NCBI RefSeq assembly: GCF_002795245.1
Contig: NZ_PGVG01000003.1
Span: 62,001-126,000 of the forward strand
From: Bradyrhizobium forestalis
GTDB lineage: Bacteria > Pseudomonadota > Alphaproteobacteria > Rhizobiales > Xanthobacteraceae
DNA: 64,000 nucleotides
Direction of reading: 5' to 3'
Position 1 is the stretch's first letter. Each line of letters starts with the position of its first letter. A program made the position numbers and the translations under genes. The notes beneath the pieces were generated by a model. It had not been told where the DNA came from, did no database searches, and saw only the letters and a list, made by a program, of their open reading frames with translations. This document shows, piece by piece, positions 19,161-28,610 of this stretch.

Positions 19161-20206
19161 ACTCGCTTGCAAAAGTCCCGGTCACGGTGGTCACCGGTTT
19201 TCTCGGCTCGGGCAAGACGACGCTGATCCAGCACCTGCTCAGCAATGCGGGCGGCAAGAAGCTCGCGGTGCTTGTCAATGAGTTCGGCAGCGAGGGCGTT
19301 GACGGCGAGATTCTGAAGTCATGCGCCGATGCGAACTGCCCGGAGGAGAACATCGTCGAGCTCGCCAATGGCTGCATCTGCTGCACCGTCGCCGACGATT
19401 TCATTCCGACCATGGAGCAATTGCTGGCGCGTCCGGTGCGGCCCGATCACATCCTGATCGAGACCTCGGGCCTGGCCCTGCCAAAACCGCTGCTGAAGGC
19501 GTTCGACTGGCCGGAGATCCGCTCGCGCATCACGGTCGACGGCGTCATTGCACTCGCCGATGCCGAAGCCGTCGCGGCCGGCCGCTTCGCGCCCGATCCC
19601 GACGCCGTCGAGGCGCAGCGCGCGGCGGACGACAATCTCGATCACGAGACGCCGCTGTCGGAAGTATTCGAGGATCAGATCGCCTGCGCCGACATCGTGC
19701 TGCTGACCAAGGCGGATCTCGCCGGCAGCGCAGGCATTGAAGCTGCCAAGGCGGCGATCAGCGCCGAGATGCCGCGCCGCGTGCCGATGCTGCCCGTCAC
19801 CGACGGCGCGATCGATGCGCGCGTCATCCTCGGCCTCGGCGCGGCCGCCGAGAACGATCTTGCCGCGCGTCCCTCGCATCATGACGGCGAGGAGGAGCAC
19901 GAGCACGACGACTTTGCTTCCATCGTGATCGATCTTCCTGAAGTCGCAGACGTCGATACGCTGGTCGCTTCCGTTCAGCGTCTGGCGCGCGAGCAGAACG
20001 TGCTGCGCGCTAAGGGCTATATCGCCGTCGCAGGCAAGCCGATGCGGCTGTTGCTGCAAGCGGTCGGCGAGCGCGTGCGCCACCAGTTCGACAAGCCTTG
20101 GGCTGCCGGCGTCAGGCAGTCAAAGCTCGTCGTGATCGGCGAGCACGGCGATATCGACGAGGCCGCGATCAAAGCGGGACTTGGTCTCTTGGGATCTGGT
20201 ATCTGA
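19157..20206 (+). CDS. cobW: CobW-type GTPase metallochaperone
   Basis: G3E-family GTPase thought to deliver cobalt to the CobNST chelatase. It has 349 aa with Walker A GFLGSGKTT at residues 14-22 and the metal-site CxCC in NGCICCTV (Cys73, Cys75, Cys76). It also has ETSGLALP, a guanine-specificity TKAD (LLTKADL) and a His/Glu-rich loop HHDGEEEHEHDD near residue 240, probably metal binding. A C-terminal CobW_C domain ends the protein. It overlaps the previous gene by 4 nt and its stop shares one base with the cobN ATG. Confidence 0.95.
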   Translation: MNSLAKVPVTVVTGFLGSGKTTLIQHLLSNAGGKKLAVLVNEFGSEGVDGEILKSCADANCPEENIVELANGCICCTVADDFIPTMEQLLARPVRPDHILIETSGLALPKPLLKAFDWPEIRSRITVDGVIALADAEAVAAGRFAPDPDAVEAQRAADDNLDHETPLSEVFEDQIACADIVLLTKADLAGSAGIEAAKAAISAEMPRRVPMLPVTDGAIDARVILGLGAAAENDLAARPSHHDGEEEHEHDDFASIVIDLPEVADVDTLVASVQRLAREQNVLRAKGYIAVAGKPMRLLLQAVGERVRHQFDKPWAAGVRQSKLVVIGEHGDIDEAAIKAGLGLLGSGI

Positions 20207-23200
20207 TGCACGTCGTCTTCCGCGAGAGCCGGGGTCTCGAGGAGACCGCGACGCCAAGGGACATCGGCCAGGACCCGGCCGATCTCGTGGTGCTCTCGTA
20301 TTCGGATTCCGATCTGGCCGCGTTCGCGGCCGGCTGGCGGCGCGGCCGCGACAATCTGCCATCGCTGCGGCTCGCAAATCTTGCGGAGCTGCGTCATCCG
20401 CTTTCGGTCGACACCTATGTCGAGCGTACGCTGTCGCACGCACGCGGCATCCTGGTGCGCCTGATCGGCGGTGAGTCCTACTGGTCGTACGGGTTGGCTG
20501 CCCTGCAACAACTGGCCAAGGATCGCGGCATCGTGCTGGCCGTGCTGCCGGCCGATGGTCGTGACGACACACGGCTCGATGCCTACTCGACCTTGCCGGT
20601 CTCGACGCTGCGTCGGCTCAAGGTGCTCTGCGACACCGGTGGCCCGGTCGCCGCGCAAGCTGCGATCGCGCAACTCGCGCTCGCGTCAGGTCTTTATGCC
20701 GGGCCAGTCGTCGGCGAGATGACCGTGCCCGAGATGGGCTTCTACGATCCCGCGCGTGGCGTCATTGCGGCGCCGGCGTCGGGCGAGGGCAAGCCGCGCG
20801 CGCTGGTGACTTTCTATCGCTCCTATCTCACCGCTGCCGATACCGGGCCGGTCGATGCCCTGATCGCCGCGCTGCGTGAGAAGGGATTTGATGCCTATGG
20901 CGTGTTCGTCACCTCGCTGAAGGCCGCAGGTGTCGCCGATTGGTTGCACGCGCATCTTGCGCAAAAACCAGCGGCGGCGATCGTCAACGCGACGGCGTTC
21001 TCGGCCCTGGGCGACGACGGCACGACGCCATTCGATGCCGCATCCTGCCCGGTGTTCCAGGTCGCACTCTCCACGGCGCGGCGCGAGGATTGGGCGAAAT
21101 CGCTGCGCGGCCTCTCGCCCGGCGATCTCGCGATGCATGTGGTGCTGCCCGAGGTCGACGGCCGTCTGTTCGCGGGCGTGGTGAGCTTCAAATCGGCCGC
21201 TGAGCGCGATCCGGATCTGCAGTTTTCGCATCTGGCGCACAGGCCTGACGAGGAGCGCGTGAAAGCCGTCGCCGCGCGTGTCGCGGCCTGGCGGCGTCTT
21301 GCGGAGAAGCCCGCCGGCGAGAAGCGGCTGGCGATCGTGCTGTCGAACTATCCGGGCCGTCCGCACCAGATCGCGCATGCGGTTGGTCTCGATGCGCTGG
21401 CCTCGGTCGAAGCCCTGGTATCTGATCTCGTGGAAGTGGGATTCGAGGTTGCTCCGGTCGACGCGCTCGGCGAGACACTGCTGAGGCAGCAGCTCACCTG
21501 GAGTGTTGCCGAGTACCGTGCGGCGCTCGCGCGGCTGCCGCAAGTCTTGCAGGACGATCTCGCGCAAGCCTGGGGCGCGCCGGAGGATGATCCGAGCTGC
21601 CGCGATGGCGCGTTCCACTTCGCCGCGATCGAATGCGGCCAATCGATCATCGCAGTTCAGCCCGAGCGCGGCGATGCGGTCTCGCGCGATGGCGACTATC
21701 ACGATCTCGCCCGCACGCCGCGACACGCCTATGTCGCATTCTACCTCTGGCTCCGCGGGCAGGCCGTTGACGCCGTCGTGCATATGGGCGCACATGGCAC
21801 GCTGGAATGGCTGCCCGGAAAGTCCGTGGCGCTATCGTCCGCGTGCTGGCCGGAAGCGCTGATCGGCGATCTCCCCGTCATCTATCCCTTCATCGTCAAC
21901 GATCCCGGCGAGGCCGCGCAGGCCAAGCGGCGCATCGGCGCGGTCACAATCGGTCACCTGCCGCCGCCGCTGGAAACATCCACGGTGCCGGAAGGTTTGC
22001 GCCGGCTTGAACGACTGCTCGACGAATATTCGACGGCTGATGGTCTTGATCCCGCCCGCCGTCGGCGCCTGATCGCCGCGATCCGTGACGAGGCGCGAGC
22101 GGCGGGTCTCGAAGACGATCTCGGCCTCGATGCATCGGCCGCGCCGGCGGAAGCGATTCCGCGGATCGATCGCTTCGTCTGCGATCTCAAGGAAAGCCAG
22201 TTCGGCAACGGCCTGCATCTGTTCGGTCGCGGCGCCTGCGGCGAAGCGGAGCGGGACGCGCTGCGCGCCGCGCTCGCGGGACAGCGCGTTGCGCCGGGGC
22301 CGTCGGGCTCGCCCTATCGCGGTCGTCAGGACGTTCTGCCCACGGGCCGCAATCTCTTTGCCGTCGATCCGCGCGCCGTGCCGACGCCGTCGGCGCATGC
22401 GCAGGGGATAAAACTCGCCGAAGAGCTGCTGCGGCGCCATTTGCAGGATCACGGCGACTGGCCGAAGGGCCTCGTCGTCGATCTCTGGGGCTCGGCGACG
22501 ATGCGCACCGCAGGCGAAGAGTTTGCGATGGCGCTGCATCTGGCCGGCCTCGCACCGCGCTGGGATCACGCCTCCGGCCGCGTCACCGGCTACGACATCG
22601 TCGCGCCGGCCGAGCTCGGCCGTCCCCGCATCGACGTCACGTTGCGGGTGTCGGGCCTGTTCCGCGATGTCTTCGCAGGCCTTGCGCAAATGTTCGAAGC
22701 TGCGTCCGAGGCGCTCGCGGCGCGCGACGAGGAGGGCGACGACAATCCTTATCGCAAGCGCGCATCACGCGTGTTCGCGCCGCGGCCTGGACAATACGGC
22801 GTCGGCCTTTCGGCGATCCCGGATGCCTTCACGCCCGAGACGCGCGAAGCCGCCGGCGAAGCCTGGCTGTCGGCATCGTCCTGGGCCTTCTCGGTGGATG
22901 GTACGATGCAGCCGGATCGTGCCGGAATCGAGTCGCGCCTCGCGTCCGCAGACGCTTTTGTCCATATCCAGGACTTACCCGAAACCGATCTTCTGCTCGC
23001 CGCCGACTATGCCGCGCATGAAGCAGGCGTCGCCGCGGCAGCAGCTCACCTCGGTGCAGGCGCGCCGTCACTCTATCATCTCGATACGACACGGCCCAGC
23101 GAGCCGCATGCGCGCACGCTGACGGAGGAGATCTCGCGTGTCGTCCGGTCACGCGCGGCCAATCCGGCCTGGATCGCCGGCATGATGCGCCATGGTTTCC

Positions 23201-23454
23201 GTGGCGCCGCCGAGATCACCGCGACGCTGGAGCACATGGCCGCTTTCGCGCATCTCGCCGGCGCCGTGCCGCCGCATTTGTTCGACCTCTATTACGACGC
23301 AACGCTCGGCAACGACGACATCCGCGCCTTCATGGCGCGCGAAAATCCGGCGGCGCTCGCCGCAATGGAGGCGTGCTTCGCGCGGTTGCATGAGGCCTCG
23401 CTCTGGCGGACGCGGCGCAATTCGATCGCCGCTGCGCTGAAGGAGGCGTCATGA
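20206..23454 (+). CDS. cobN: Cobaltochelatase large subunit CobN
   Basis: Large subunit of the aerobic ATP-dependent cobalt chelatase that inserts Co into hydrogenobyrinic acid a,c-diamide. It has 1,082 aa, clearly shorter than the roughly 1,270 aa of P. denitrificans CobN. Family signatures include HMGAHGTLEWLPGKSVALS (about residue 527), DLPVIYPFIVNDPGEAAQAKRR, DLKESQFGNGLHLFGRG, SPYRGRQDVLPTGRN, and VDLWGSATMRTAGEEFAMAL. The frame runs 36 codons further upstream inside cobW, but ATG 20206 (TGATG overlap with the cobW stop) is the sensible start. The partner subunits CobS and CobT are not in the window. Confidence 0.95.
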   Translation: MHVVFRESRGLEETATPRDIGQDPADLVVLSYSDSDLAAFAAGWRRGRDNLPSLRLANLAELRHPLSVDTYVERTLSHARGILVRLIGGESYWSYGLAALQQLAKDRGIVLAVLPADGRDDTRLDAYSTLPVSTLRRLKVLCDTGGPVAAQAAIAQLALASGLYAGPVVGEMTVPEMGFYDPARGVIAAPASGEGKPRALVTFYRSYLTAADTGPVDALIAALREKGFDAYGVFVTSLKAAGVADWLHAHLAQKPAAAIVNATAFSALGDDGTTPFDAASCPVFQVALSTARREDWAKSLRGLSPGDLAMHVVLPEVDGRLFAGVVSFKSAAERDPDLQFSHLAHRPDEERVKAVAARVAAWRRLAEKPAGEKRLAIVLSNYPGRPHQIAHAVGLDALASVEALVSDLVEVGFEVAPVDALGETLLRQQLTWSVAEYRAALARLPQVLQDDLAQAWGAPEDDPSCRDGAFHFAAIECGQSIIAVQPERGDAVSRDGDYHDLARTPRHAYVAFYLWLRGQAVDAVVHMGAHGTLEWLPGKSVALSSACWPEALIGDLPVIYPFIVNDPGEAAQAKRRIGAVTIGHLPPPLETSTVPEGLRRLERLLDEYSTADGLDPARRRRLIAAIRDEARAAGLEDDLGLDASAAPAEAIPRIDRFVCDLKESQFGNGLHLFGRGACGEAERDALRAALAGQRVAPGPSGSPYRGRQDVLPTGRNLFAVDPRAVPTPSAHAQGIKLAEELLRRHLQDHGDWPKGLVVDLWGSATMRTAGEEFAMALHLAGLAPRWDHASGRVTGYDIVAPAELGRPRIDVTLRVSGLFRDVFAGLAQMFEAASEALAARDEEGDDNPYRKRASRVFAPRPGQYGVGLSAIPDAFTPETREAAGEAWLSASSWAFSVDGTMQPDRAGIESRLASADAFVHIQDLPETDLLLAADYAAHEAGVAAAAAHLGAGAPSLYHLDTTRPSEPHARTLTEEISRVVRSRAANPAWIAGMMRHGFRGAAEITATLEHMAAFAHLAGAVPPHLFDLYYDATLGNDDIRAFMARENPAALAAMEACFARLHEASLWRTRRNSIAAALKEAS

Positions 23455-24614
23455 GCGCTTCCGCAGTCAAGGGCTGGTGTCCCGGCGCGCTGCGCCCGAT
23501 GTTATCGGGCGACGGGCTCGTGGTGCGGGTGCGTCCGTTTGGCGGGCGCCTTGAAGCACCACAAATCTCCGGGATTGCGGAACTGGCCGAGCGCTTCGGC
23601 AACGGTCTGATCGACGTCACGAGCCGGGCCAATCTCCAGATCAGGGGCGTCAAGGAGGATGGCCATCGGCCGTTGCTCGACGGTCTTGCGCGATTGGCGC
23701 TGCTCGATCCCGACGCCGATATCGAAGCCAAGCGCAACATCCTGGTGACGCCGTTCTGGAGCAACGGCGACGAAACGCAGTCGCTCGCCGCGGAGCTCGA
23801 GGAGGCGCTCGCCGATTCCGGCCTCGCGCTTCCCACCAAGTTCGGCTTCGCCATCGATGACGGAAGGTCGCGCGTTCTGGCCGGCGATTCCGCCGACATA
23901 CGCATCGAGCGCGACCGTTCGGGCGGTCTCCTGGTGCGGGCCGACGGAGCAAGGCTCGGCCGCTGCGTCGAACGTGGACAGGCCGTGAGCGCGGCGCTGG
24001 CGCTCGCAAGCTGGTTCATCATCTCAGGTGGCGCGAGGGGCGGGCGAGGGCGCATGGCAGCCCACATCGCATCCGGCGCGGCGTTGCCTCAATCGCTGCG
24101 CGGCGAGACCGAGCCGGCGCCCGTGATGGCCGCGGCGCGGCCCGGCCACTATCCGCAAGGCGCGATGGTCGGCGTCGCGTTCGGGCAGATGCTGCATGCG
24201 ACGCTCCATCGGTTCTCTGCTTGCGGACATGCGCTGCGCATGACGCCCTGGCGGATGGTGCTCAGCGAGGGCAAGCGCGAGATGCCGAGTGGCGCGGGCC
24301 TCATCACCGAGCCCTATGACCCGGCGCTGCGCGTCATCGCCTGCAGCGGCGCACCGCGCTGCCGGGAAGCCCATGCCGATACGCGCGCGCTCGCAGCAGC
24401 GCTTGCGCCGCGCATTGCTGCCGACGCTCGGCTTCACGTCTCCGGCTGTCGCAAGGGCTGCGCCCATTCCGGCGCGGCTGCGGTCACGCTGATTGCGACG
24501 CGCGCCGGGTTCGATCTCGTCCGCGACGGCTCGACCCGCGACGCGCCGGTCCTGCGTGGGCTGAGCGGTGCCGATATCGTTAGCGATCCCTCCATCCTGG
24601 TCGGAGGGAACTGA
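23451..24614 (+). CDS. cobG: Precorrin-3B synthase CobG
   Basis: Oxygen-dependent Fe-S monooxygenase that forms precorrin-3B and defines the aerobic route. It has 387 aa with two ferredoxin-like halves typical of sulfite/nitrite-reductase relatives. Four cysteines form the cluster: Cys298 and Cys304 (CSGAPRC), then Cys333 and Cys337 (GCRKGC). VTSRANLQIRG near residue 62 is the conserved first-half motif. The start overlaps the cobN stop by 4 nt and the stop overlaps the cobH ATG by one base, in a tightly coupled operon. Confidence 0.93.
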   Translation: MSASAVKGWCPGALRPMLSGDGLVVRVRPFGGRLEAPQISGIAELAERFGNGLIDVTSRANLQIRGVKEDGHRPLLDGLARLALLDPDADIEAKRNILVTPFWSNGDETQSLAAELEEALADSGLALPTKFGFAIDDGRSRVLAGDSADIRIERDRSGGLLVRADGARLGRCVERGQAVSAALALASWFIISGGARGGRGRMAAHIASGAALPQSLRGETEPAPVMAAARPGHYPQGAMVGVAFGQMLHATLHRFSACGHALRMTPWRMVLSEGKREMPSGAGLITEPYDPALRVIACSGAPRCREAHADTRALAAALAPRIAADARLHVSGCRKGCAHSGAAAVTLIATRAGFDLVRDGSTRDAPVLRGLSGADIVSDPSILVGGN

Positions 24615-25243
24615 TGCCGCACACCTACGAGACCGATGGCGCGACGATCTACCGGCAATCCTTTGCAACGATCCGGGCCGAGGCCGATCTTGCGCGCTTT
24701 ACGGCCGACGAGGAGCCGGTGGTGGTGCGGATGATTCACGCTGCCGGCATGGTCGGCCTGGAGGCGCATATCCGCTTCACATCTGGCATGGCGGCCGCCG
24801 CGCGCGCGGCCTTGCAGAAGGGCGCGCCGATCCTGTGCGACGCGCGCATGGTCTCGGAAGGCATTACGCGCGCGAGATTGCCCGCGGCCAATGCCGTCAT
24901 CTGCACGCTCGGAGACGAGTCCGTTGCTGCGCTCGCGCAGTCCATGCGCAACACGCGCTCGGCCGCGGCGCTGGAGCTGTGGCGGCCGCATCTCGATGGC
25001 GCGATCGTCGCGATCGGCAACGCGCCGACCGCGCTATTTCATCTGCTCAACATGCTGGAGGACCGCGATTGCCCGCGGCCGGCAGCGATCATCGGCTGTC
25101 CCGTCGGCTTCGTCGGCGCGGCCGAATCCAAGGCGGCGTTGATGGCCGATCCGCCGGCGCCGGCACTGACGGTCGAGGGCCGCCTCGGCGGCTCCGCGAT
25201 CACGGTTGCTGCCGTGAACGCGCTGGCGAGCCGGAGCGAATGA
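24614..25243 (+). CDS. cobH: Precorrin-8X methylmutase CobH
   Basis: Moves the methyl group from C11 to C12 to give hydrogenobyrinic acid. It has 209 aa, of family length. The catalytic histidine is His42 in VVRMIHAAGMVG. ILCDARMVSEGI, GNAPTALFHLL and IIGCPVGFVGAAESK are the standard CobH/CbiC segments. The one-base overlap with the cobG stop (TGATG) and the 4-nt overlap with cobI indicate translational coupling. Confidence 0.96.
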   Translation: MPHTYETDGATIYRQSFATIRAEADLARFTADEEPVVVRMIHAAGMVGLEAHIRFTSGMAAAARAALQKGAPILCDARMVSEGITRARLPAANAVICTLGDESVAALAQSMRNTRSAAALELWRPHLDGAIVAIGNAPTALFHLLNMLEDRDCPRPAAIIGCPVGFVGAAESKAALMADPPAPALTVEGRLGGSAITVAAVNALASRSE

Positions 25244-25977
25244 TCATGGGACGCATCATCTGCTGCGGTCTCGGCCCAGGCGATCCCGATCTGATGAGCG
25301 TGCGTGCCGATCGTACGGTGCGTGGGGCGCAGCACGTTGCCTATTTCCGCAAGAAGGGCAGGCCGGGTCAGGCGCGCCGCATCGTCGAGGGCATGCTCGC
25401 TGCCGGCGTCACCGAATATCCCATGGAATATCCGGTCACCACGGAAATCGCTTTCGACAGCCCAGAATACATCCAGCTGCTCGCCGGCTTCTACGACGAA
25501 TGGGCCGAGCGCCTGGCGCGGCTTTCGCGCGCCGTCGATGTCGTCGTGCTGTGTGAGGGCGATCCCTATTTCTACGGCTCGTTCATGCATCTGCACATGC
25601 GTCTGCAAGGCCGCGTCGAGATCGAGGTGATCGCCGGCATTCCCGGCATGGTCGGCTGCTGGAACGGCGTCGGACTGCCGATCGCGCTCGGCGACGACGT
25701 CACGACGGTGCTGATGGGGACGCTCGCCGAGGACGAGCTCGAGCGGCGCATGCGCGATTCCGATGCGCTGGTCGTCATGAAGACCGGCCGCAATCTCGCA
25801 AAGGTGCGCCGCGCGCTTCGCTCCGCAGGCCGGCTCGACGATGCCTGGCTGGTCGAGCGCGGCACCATGCCGGGCGAGCGCGTGGTGCGGCTCGCCGAGA
25901 TCGATGCTGCCGATTGTCCTTATTTTGCGATTGTGCTCGTGCACGGCAAGGGCCGGCATCTGGACGCTGCCGAATGA
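25240..25977 (+). CDS. cobI: Precorrin-2 C20-methyltransferase CobI
   Basis: SAM-dependent methyltransferase converting precorrin-2 to precorrin-3A. It has 245 aa starting MIMGRIICCGLGPGDPDL, the tetrapyrrole methylase N-terminal motif. GDPYFYGSFMHLHMRLQ lies near residue 107 and IAGIPGMVGCWNG follows. ATG 25240 overlaps the cobH stop (ATGA); ATG 25246 two codons later is possible. A much longer upstream frame through cobH is an overprinted shadow. Confidence 0.95.
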   Translation: MIMGRIICCGLGPGDPDLMSVRADRTVRGAQHVAYFRKKGRPGQARRIVEGMLAAGVTEYPMEYPVTTEIAFDSPEYIQLLAGFYDEWAERLARLSRAVDVVVLCEGDPYFYGSFMHLHMRLQGRVEIEVIAGIPGMVGCWNGVGLPIALGDDVTTVLMGTLAEDELERRMRDSDALVVMKTGRNLAKVRRALRSAGRLDDAWLVERGTMPGERVVRLAEIDAADCPYFAIVLVHGKGRHLDAAE

Positions 25978-26708
25978 CGGGCACGCTGACCATCGCGGGC
26001 CTCGGCCCCGGCAGCGACACGCTGGTGACGCCGGAAGTCTCAGCGGCGCTCGCGGCGGCGACGGACATTTTGGGCTACGCGCCCTATGTCGCACGCGTGC
26101 CGCCGCGGCCTGGGCTCATCCTGCATCCCTCCGATAATCGCGAAGAGCTGCAACGCGCCAGCGAGGCGTTGCGTCTGGCCGCCGAAGGCGGTCAAGTCGT
26201 CGTCGTGTCCTCCGGCGATCCCGGCGTGTTCGCGATGGCGTCTGCCGTGTTCGAGGCGCTCGAGCAGGCGCCGCAATGGCAGGAGCTGCCGATCCGCGTG
26301 CTGCCGGGTATCACGGCGATGCTGGCGGCGGCTGCACGCGCCGGCGCGCCGCTCGGCCACGATTTCTGCGCGATCAACCTTTCCGACAATCTCAAGCCGT
26401 GGGCGGTGATCGAGAAACGCCTCCGCCTCGCGGCGGAAGCCGATTTCGCGATCGCGATGTACAATCCGCGCTCGGCGAGCCGGCCGGAAGGATTCGGCCG
26501 CGCGCTTGCGGTGCTTCGCGAGGCTGGCTGCGGCGAGCGTCTCGTGATCTTCGCGCGCGCGATCAGCGCTGCCGACGAGACGATCGAGACCGTCACGCTG
26601 AGCGAGGCGCGGCCCGAGATGGCCGACATGCGCACGCTGGTGATCGTCGGCAATTCGCAGACGCGCCGGGTCGGCCGCTGGATCTATGCACCGAGGCGAG
26701 TCCGATGA
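25974..26708 (+). CDS. cobJ: Precorrin-3B C17-methyltransferase CobJ
   Basis: Ring-contracting SAM methyltransferase that makes precorrin-4. It has 244 aa from MTGTLTIAGLGPGSD. VVSSGDPGVFAMASAVFEAL near residue 80, VLPGITAMLAAAARAGAPLGHDF and AIAMYNPRSASRP are the family signatures. The start overlaps the cobI stop by 4 nt. The 3' end overlaps the opposite-strand cobK by 25 bp. Confidence 0.96.
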   Translation: MTGTLTIAGLGPGSDTLVTPEVSAALAAATDILGYAPYVARVPPRPGLILHPSDNREELQRASEALRLAAEGGQVVVVSSGDPGVFAMASAVFEALEQAPQWQELPIRVLPGITAMLAAAARAGAPLGHDFCAINLSDNLKPWAVIEKRLRLAAEADFAIAMYNPRSASRPEGFGRALAVLREAGCGERLVIFARAISAADETIETVTLSEARPEMADMRTLVIVGNSQTRRVGRWIYAPRRVR

Positions 26709-27430
26709 CCGAGCCACTGCATCACCTCCGTGACGCTCTCGACCCGCAACCGCTCGGGCAGTTTCGGTCGCGAGATCATGATCACGGGCAGGCCAAGCAT
26801 GCGCGCCGCGTCGATCTTGGCGCGCGCGCCGTCGCCGCCGGAATTCCGGGCGACGATCCACGCGATGCCGCGCCTGCGCATCATCTCCAGCTCGCTTTGA
26901 AGCGTGAAGGGTCCGCGCGACACGATCACATCCGCCGCGAAAGGCAGGGGCGCTTCGGGCGGATCGACGAAGCGCAGCGTGTAGCCATGCTGCGGCTTGC
27001 TCGCGAACGGTGCGATGTGCTGGCGGCCGATGGCGAGGAACACGTTTGCAGGTGTTTCGGGCAGTGCAGCGACGGCGGCGTTGACGTCGGTGACTTCGAT
27101 CCAATTGTCGCCAGACGCTTTGGTCCAGGCCGCGCGTTCGAGTGCGATCAATGGCGTGCCGGTTTCCGCGCACGCTTCGACGGCGTTGCGGCTCATCTCG
27201 GCGGCGAAGGGATGTGTCGCGTCGATCACACGGGTGATGCCTTCGCGGCGGATGTAGTCGGCAAGGCCGCTGACGCCACCGAAGCCGCCGATGCGGATTG
27301 GCAGCGGCTGATCGGCCGGCGCGCGGGTGCGACCGCCATAGGAATACACGGCGTCAATACCGGCGCGCGCGATCTCCGCTGCGAGCAGGCTCGCATCGGC
27401 AGTTCCGCCCAGAATGAGGGCGCGAATCAT
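26684..27430 (-). CDS. cobK: Precorrin-6A reductase CobK
   Basis: NADPH-dependent reductase of the macrocycle, acting after CobF/CobM. It has 248 aa beginning MIRALILGGTADASLLA. It has the conserved YSYGGRTRAP, RVIDATHPFAAEMSRNAVEA, FLAIGRQHIAPF and ARNSGGDGARAKIDAAR segments. It is on the minus strand inside an otherwise plus-strand operon: convergent with cobJ (25-bp overlap) and divergent from cobL with the two start codons sharing the palindrome CATG at 27428-27431. An open extension of 120 codons upstream lies antisense to cobL and is rejected. Its promoter must lie inside cobL. Confidence 0.95.
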   Translation of the reverse strand: MIRALILGGTADASLLAAEIARAGIDAVYSYGGRTRAPADQPLPIRIGGFGGVSGLADYIRREGITRVIDATHPFAAEMSRNAVEACAETGTPLIALERAAWTKASGDNWIEVTDVNAAVAALPETPANVFLAIGRQHIAPFASKPQHGYTLRFVDPPEAPLPFAADVIVSRGPFTLQSELEMMRRRGIAWIVARNSGGDGARAKIDAARMLGLPVIMISRPKLPERLRVESVTEVMQWLGHRTRLGA

Positions 27431-28610
27431 GGCTGATCCCTGGCTGACGATCATCGGTATCGGCGAAGATGGCCTTGCCGGGCTGTCCGAGGCAAGTCGA
27501 AAGGCGCTCGACGAGGCTGAAACCGTCTTCGGCGGCGAGCGCCATCTCGCGCTTGCGGATGTCGGCAGCCGCGGCCGGGCGTGGCCGGTGCCGTTCGATG
27601 CGGATGTCGTGCTGAGCTGCCGCGGCAGGCCGACTGCGGTGCTCGCTTCCGGCGATCCGTTCTGGCATGGTGCCGGCGCAAGCTTGGCCGAGAAGCTCGA
27701 TGGCGACGAGTGGATCGCGCACCCCGCGCCGTCGACCTTCTCGCTCGCCGCTGCGCGGCTGGGGTGGCGCCTGGAGTCCGTGACGTGCATCGGCCTTCAT
27801 GCGGCGCCGTTCGAGCGTCTTGTGCCGCATTTGGCACATAATGCACGCATCATTTGCCTGGTGCGCGACGCAGCGGCCGTGGACAAACTCGCCAAATGGC
27901 TGACGGAACGCGGATGGGGCGCCTCACTCCTGTGGACACTCGAGGCGCTTGGTGGCCCACGGGAATACATTGACCAGCATCGCGTCGACCTCTTTGCCGA
28001 GGACGTTGCTGGAGATCTGGTCGCGGTGGCTGTGCTGGCGAGGGGGACGCAGGGCATTCCCCGGAGCTCGGGCCTGCCGGACGATCTCTTCGTCCATGAC
28101 GGCCAGATCACCAAGCGGCCAGTGCGCGCGCTCGCGCTCTCGGCGCTGGCGCCGCGTCCGGGGGAGCGGCTGTGGGACGTCGGCGCCGGGTCCGGCTCGA
28201 TCTCGGTCGAGTGGGCACTGTGTGGAGGAACGGCCACGGCCATCGAGCTGCGCGAAGATCGGGCCGCGAACATTCGCAGCAATGCAGCCGCGTTCGGATT
28301 GGCGCATCGGATCGTCATTGTTTCGGGGAAGGCGCCCGAAGCCCTTGCTGCGCTGGATTCGCCGGATGCTGTCTTCATCGGCGGCGGCCTTGATGGCGCG
28401 ACGTTCGATGCCATCTGGGCACGCCTCTCGCCTGGAGCGCGGTTCGTTGCACATTCAGTCACGCTGGAGACGGAAGCTCTGCTCGGCGAGCTGCACCAGC
28501 GCCATGGCGGCGAGCTGATGCGGGTTGAAATTGCGCATGCGGCCCCACTCGGTCGCTACCGCTCCTGGGAGGCGACGCGGCCGGTGGTGCAGTGGAGTGC
28601 GGTCCGATGA
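27429..28610 (+). CDS. cobL: Precorrin-6Y C5,15-methyltransferase (decarboxylating) CobL
   Basis: Bifunctional enzyme methylating C5 and C15 and decarboxylating the acetate at C12. It has 393 aa, a fusion of a CbiE-like domain (residues 1-200: TIIGIGEDGLAGLS, ASGDPFWHGAGASLAEKL) and a CbiT-like Rossmann methyltransferase (about 210-393: DVGAGSGSISVEWAL from Asp250, then FIGGGLDGATFDAIW). ATG at 27429 shares CATG with the divergent cobK start; a few in-frame codons exist upstream. The stop overlaps the cobE ATG (ATGA). Confidence 0.96.
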   Translation: MADPWLTIIGIGEDGLAGLSEASRKALDEAETVFGGERHLALADVGSRGRAWPVPFDADVVLSCRGRPTAVLASGDPFWHGAGASLAEKLDGDEWIAHPAPSTFSLAAARLGWRLESVTCIGLHAAPFERLVPHLAHNARIICLVRDAAAVDKLAKWLTERGWGASLLWTLEALGGPREYIDQHRVDLFAEDVAGDLVAVAVLARGTQGIPRSSGLPDDLFVHDGQITKRPVRALALSALAPRPGERLWDVGAGSGSISVEWALCGGTATAIELREDRAANIRSNAAAFGLAHRIVIVSGKAPEALAALDSPDAVFIGGGLDGATFDAIWARLSPGARFVAHSVTLETEALLGELHQRHGGELMRVEIAHAAPLGRYRSWEATRPVVQWSAVR

